From assembly GCA_002701145.1 (NCBI GenBank), contig PAEE01000030.1, positions 1 through 16,118 on the forward strand: DNA of 16,118 nt. The letters are read 5' to 3'. The notes under the pieces are model-generated. The model searched no databases. It had not been told where the DNA came from and was given only the letters and a program-made list of their open reading frames with translations. The position numbers were made by a program, and so were the translations under genes. This stretch comes from Methanobacteriota archaeon. Lineage in GTDB: Archaea > Thermoplasmatota > Poseidoniia > Poseidoniales > Poseidoniaceae. This document shows positions 14,304-16,118 of the stretch, piece after piece; the stretch's first letter is position 1, and each line of letters begins with the position of its first letter.

Positions 14304-14318
14304 CCATACTTCGTATGG
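14304..14318 (-). promoter_or_regulatory. Stem-loop just after the PriS stop
   Basis: CCATAC and GTATGG form a perfect 6-bp inverted repeat with a 3-nt spacer, 8 nt downstream of the PriS stop codon on the minus strand. It could mark the 3' end of the primase message, stabilise it, or act as a binding site upstream of the proline-rich gene. Function is inferred only from position and symmetry. Confidence 0.4.
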
Positions 14319-14326
14319 AATTAATG

Positions 14327-15517
14327 TTAATTAGATAAACGGGCCCAACCTTTCAGAATTAGGAATGTTGCTCCTGCTTCATGGATTTCAAAAACATCCC
14401 CTGTGGAGGCATCTATAATGTCATTATCGAATCGAGCAATCGCATCATCAACAGTCATTTCGACTTTCACCTTTTCTTGCCTAGAAAGGGCAATTCCTTC
14501 ACTAAGGCAGTCGAATGGGTTAGAGGAATCAGGATCTAAACGTTCTAATGGGAATTCAGTAACTCTCATTCCGGTTTTCCCATGTAGTGAACCTGGCCAC
14601 CTTATTTGGCGACGAGTGTCGATTGTCACTACTTCATCAGTCTCTCCCGCGCTGCCCAGAACTACACTGGTATCTGCCCGTATTAGGTTTTGAAATAACA
14701 ATGCATGATTATTGAGGGCTGCAAGCCTACCATCCAATACGCGTTCACGTCTACTTGGAGATTGCATCAACTCCGACAACTTCTCGACGCTAGATTTTCC
14801 TCTTAGGCCCTTCATGCCTTCTCTATCCATCATTTCTTTCAATGCAGAAGTCATTGTTCTAAGAGTACCTGTGTCTCCTGAATGTATTAGATCTAATTTG
14901 TCGACAACAGATTCTATACCTCGGCCAACCCTCTTAGCCCAACCAGTGGCATCTGGTTGGCGTGAGCGCTCTAGCAAGTCGCTAACTTCTACACCTTCAC
15001 CACGGATATGGCTGACTAATTCTCTCCTCGCTTCTGAGCCTAGATGGAAATACGAGGGGTCTCGGTAATGCAAATGGAAACCCCTGTGGCCCGAAAATGT
15101 GACTTGGAGGTGCTCCTTATCGAAGCCAAAGTCAGGCTCTAAAAAATCATTCCATAACGACCAAGCTTGCTCTTGAATGACTTTAATCATACCCGGGAAA
15201 TCCTTGTCTGTTACACCAGGCAAGTGGTCCCCATCCAAGTCGAAAATTAGGTCCGCACCCAACCAGTCCTTATCTGCCATTTTTAATTCATGAGGTCTCT
15301 TCCAGTATGCTGTCGAGTAAAAACATGAATGCTGAGGCCTTTCGCATAGGAAGTTACGAACACTTTTCATATCTGTAAATGCCTTGTGTCTAAGCGGTGT
15401 CCCCCCACCAAATGGGATAAACATCCACTCTCTTGTGCGCAGACGAGGTGGAGTCCAAAAATCTGCAGTTCGATAGTACTGAGTGAATCGATGTGCGAAT
15501 CTAGCCCAGCCCGAAAT
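14327..15517 (-). CDS. priS: DNA primase catalytic small subunit PriS (apparent AUU start)
   Basis: Catalytic subunit of the archaeal/eukaryotic-type primase, which with PriL makes primers for DNA replication. Catalytic Asp93 and Asp95 lie in DLIFDLDGDH, the conserved SGHRGFHLHY block is at 142-151, and a third conserved Asp (about 300) with IRWPGSLHGKTG follows at about 305-316. No Cys-rich zinc knuckle is seen next to the catalytic Asp pair. The first ATG (15424) would cut off conserved sequence: reading upstream in frame gives WARFAHRFTQYY and PPRLRTREW, which matches the usual YY...REW/F N-terminus. That upstream stretch contains no ATG, GTG or TTG and is closed by a TGA at 15527-15529. 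ATT at 15517, preceded at the usual distance by GAGGTG, is the best start and gives 396 residues; ATT at 15520 is next. The short version from 15424 would have 365 residues. Upstream lies a small zinc protein gene, 44 nt away. Confidence 0.9.
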   Translation of the reverse strand: MSGWARFAHRFTQYYRTADFWTPPRLRTREWMFIPFGGGTPLRHKAFTDMKSVRNFLCERPQHSCFYSTAYWKRPHELKMADKDWLGADLIFDLDGDHLPGVTDKDFPGMIKVIQEQAWSLWNDFLEPDFGFDKEHLQVTFSGHRGFHLHYRDPSYFHLGSEARRELVSHIRGEGVEVSDLLERSRQPDATGWAKRVGRGIESVVDKLDLIHSGDTGTLRTMTSALKEMMDREGMKGLRGKSSVEKLSELMQSPSRRERVLDGRLAALNNHALLFQNLIRADTSVVLGSAGETDEVVTIDTRRQIRWPGSLHGKTGMRVTEFPLERLDPDSSNPFDCLSEGIALSRQEKVKVEMTVDDAIARFDNDIIDASTGDVFEIHEAGATFLILKGWARLSN

Positions 15518-15522
15518 AATGC

Positions 15523-15538
15523 CACCTCAAACCGAGGT
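15523..15538 (-). promoter_or_regulatory. PriS Shine-Dalgarno inside a potential hairpin
   Basis: On the minus strand GAGGTG (15523-15528) is placed 5 nt before the ATT at 15517. Just upstream, ACCTC (15534-15538) is exactly complementary to GAGGT (15524-15528), with a 5-nt loop GGTTT; two further U-G pairs can extend the stem to 7 bp. Folding would hide the ribosome site. The same string AGGTGGCATTAT occurs at the MBF1 start, where the codon is ATG. Confidence 0.5.
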
Positions 15539-15561
15539 AATTGGAGGGGCTTCTTGAATCT

Positions 15562-15765
15562 TCACTCTTTCCAAAAGCGTGTTTCGCGCTTGATTTCAAC
15601 AGTTGCTGTATCAGCGCCTGTGATTGAAACATAATGTTCCCAACAGAAATAATTTTCATCGATGATCATTGCTGCACCGAAAGTAAGCCTGTCACCACAT
15701 GTTTTACAGCGCGGCCCTAGTTCACCATTTGGTGTTTGGGCGAGTTGAATATGGTCGTGTGGCAT
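15562..15765 (-). CDS. Small putative zinc-binding protein
   Basis: A 67-residue protein I do not recognise. It has a potential zinc site made of C20-x2-C23 and, 17 residues later, C41-x2-H44, spaced like half of a LIM or treble-clef finger. The N-terminus (MPHDHIQLAQTPNG) and C-terminal half (VEIKRETRFWKE) look soluble, and there is no signal peptide or membrane segment. ATG 15765 has GTGAG a few nt upstream; a GTG at 15774 is an alternative start adding three residues. It lies between the MqnD-like gene and PriS on the same strand, with gaps of 50 and 44 nt, so it is probably co-transcribed with the primase. That it is a real gene is supported by the metal-ligand pattern and by the absence of a better reading frame in the gap. 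Confidence 0.6.
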   Translation of the reverse strand: MPHDHIQLAQTPNGELGPRCKTCGDRLTFGAAMIIDENYFCWEHYVSITGADTATVEIKRETRFWKE

Positions 15766-15815
15766 GTTACTCACTATATGGGTGGGGCTCGCAGTCTTTG
15801 AATGTGGCGTAACAA

Positions 15816-16118
15816 TTACTCCACAGGAGAGCCAATGAAATTCAATCCATCGATATCGAAATCCTCATCGATTAATCCAATTCTCTGCCCTTCTTTCAAA
15901 AACAGCCTGATTGATTTTCTTCCTTCCGGCTTGTAATCAATGGTTCTGTCGTTAACATACATTGTCACGAACTCCCGGTTAGTTTCATCATCTATCCCTC
16001 GGCCCCATTTCTTTGCAAATTCCAATGCTACATCGGGGTTTTCTATTGAATGCTCGATACTCATCTTTGTGTAGAGTGTAACATCTTCCATAATTTTCTG
16101 GCCTAAATCACGTCGAAC
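15816..16118 (-). CDS. MqnD-like menaquinone (futalosine pathway) enzyme, C-terminal part
   Basis: The last 100 codons of a gene that begins beyond the window; the frame is open to base 16118. The sequence LEFAKKWGRGIDDETNREF followed by VTMYVNDRTIDYKPEGRKSI matches the C-terminal helices of the MqnA/MqnD family (VitK2_biosynth), periplasmic-binding-protein-like enzymes of the futalosine route. The YVN-x-x-T/S-x-D-x-x-x-x-G pattern is closer to MqnD, which forms 1,4-dihydroxy-6-naphthoate from cyclic de-hypoxanthine futalosine, than to MqnA (chorismate dehydratase). The internal ATG at 16091 is not the start, because homologous sequence (RRDLGQKI) continues upstream. With only the C-terminus visible, the MqnA/MqnD distinction is not settled. 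Confidence 0.7.
   Translation of the reverse strand, partial: VRRDLGQKIMEDVTLYTKMSIEHSIENPDVALEFAKKWGRGIDDETNREFVTMYVNDRTIDYKPEGRKSIRLFLKEGQRIGLIDEDFDIDGLNFIGSPVE

Noticed and set aside
14266..14318. Intrinsic terminator formed by the two stem-loops after priS
   Set aside because: Neither stem is followed by a T-run in the minus-strand transcript, and archaeal termination usually relies on T-tracts rather than hairpins; they were kept only as possible regulatory elements.
13868..14338. Long plus-strand Gly/Ala-rich open frame opposite the proline-rich gene
   Set aside because: It is the antisense shadow of proline and alanine codons; the minus-strand frame has a Shine-Dalgarno, a mixed-composition C-terminus and duplicated modules, while the plus-strand product is only low-complexity glycine.

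Overview
The window looks like a piece of a mesophilic archaeal chromosome, most likely a marine Thermoplasmatota lineage such as Marine Group II (Poseidoniales). The archaeal information-processing genes point this way: the proteasome-activating nucleotidase PAN, MBF1, the eukaryotic-type primase small subunit PriS, Tsr3, and an archaeal-type methionyl-tRNA synthetase with a fused C-terminal OB domain. Base composition is moderately AT-rich, genes are packed with gaps of 0-110 nt, and starts often carry an AGGTG-type Shine-Dalgarno. The lineage is inferred from gene types and style, not from a marker-gene tree. There are no tRNA or rRNA genes, insertion sequences or CRISPR arrays, and no gene-free stretch over 300 nt.

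Left block, minus strand (4788 down to 1): MBF1, Tsr3, FdhD (split by an in-frame TAA into two ORFs), a YdeP/FdhF-like molybdopterin oxidoreductase, and an MFS transporter cut by the window edge. Spacing is tight enough for one operon. FdhD sulfurates the molybdenum cofactor of such oxidoreductases, so its broken frame bears directly on whether the oxidoreductase works.

Centre, plus strand (4898-7818): PAN, which ends in an HbYX proteasome-docking tail, then glutamate formiminotransferase and formimidoyl-THF cyclodeaminase. These last two overlap by 4 nt and together move a one-carbon unit from formiminoglutamate to tetrahydrofolate. They meet metG (minus) end to end with no base between the stop codons. 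metG diverges from a CNNM/CorC-type DUF21-CBS membrane protein (plus), whose stop abuts that of the next minus-strand gene in the same way.

Right block, minus strand (16118 down to 11212): the C-terminal part of an MqnD-like menaquinone (futalosine pathway) enzyme, a 67-residue putative zinc-binding protein, PriS, a proline-rich/coiled-coil/acidic protein of unknown function that ends in a duplicated module and an HbYX-like tail, an RDD-like membrane protein with a Lys/Ala/Pro-rich tail built on a 30-bp tandem repeat, and a membrane-anchored alpha/beta hydrolase.

Most worth checking: (1) PriS has no ATG, GTG or TTG that includes its conserved N-terminus; the only well-placed start is AUU, behind a good Shine-Dalgarno that can itself be sequestered in a hairpin. 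(2) FdhD is interrupted by a TAA with no loss of frame. (3) The proline-rich protein ends in Ala-Leu-Tyr-Ser, resembling the Ala-Leu-Tyr-Gly end of PAN in this same window.
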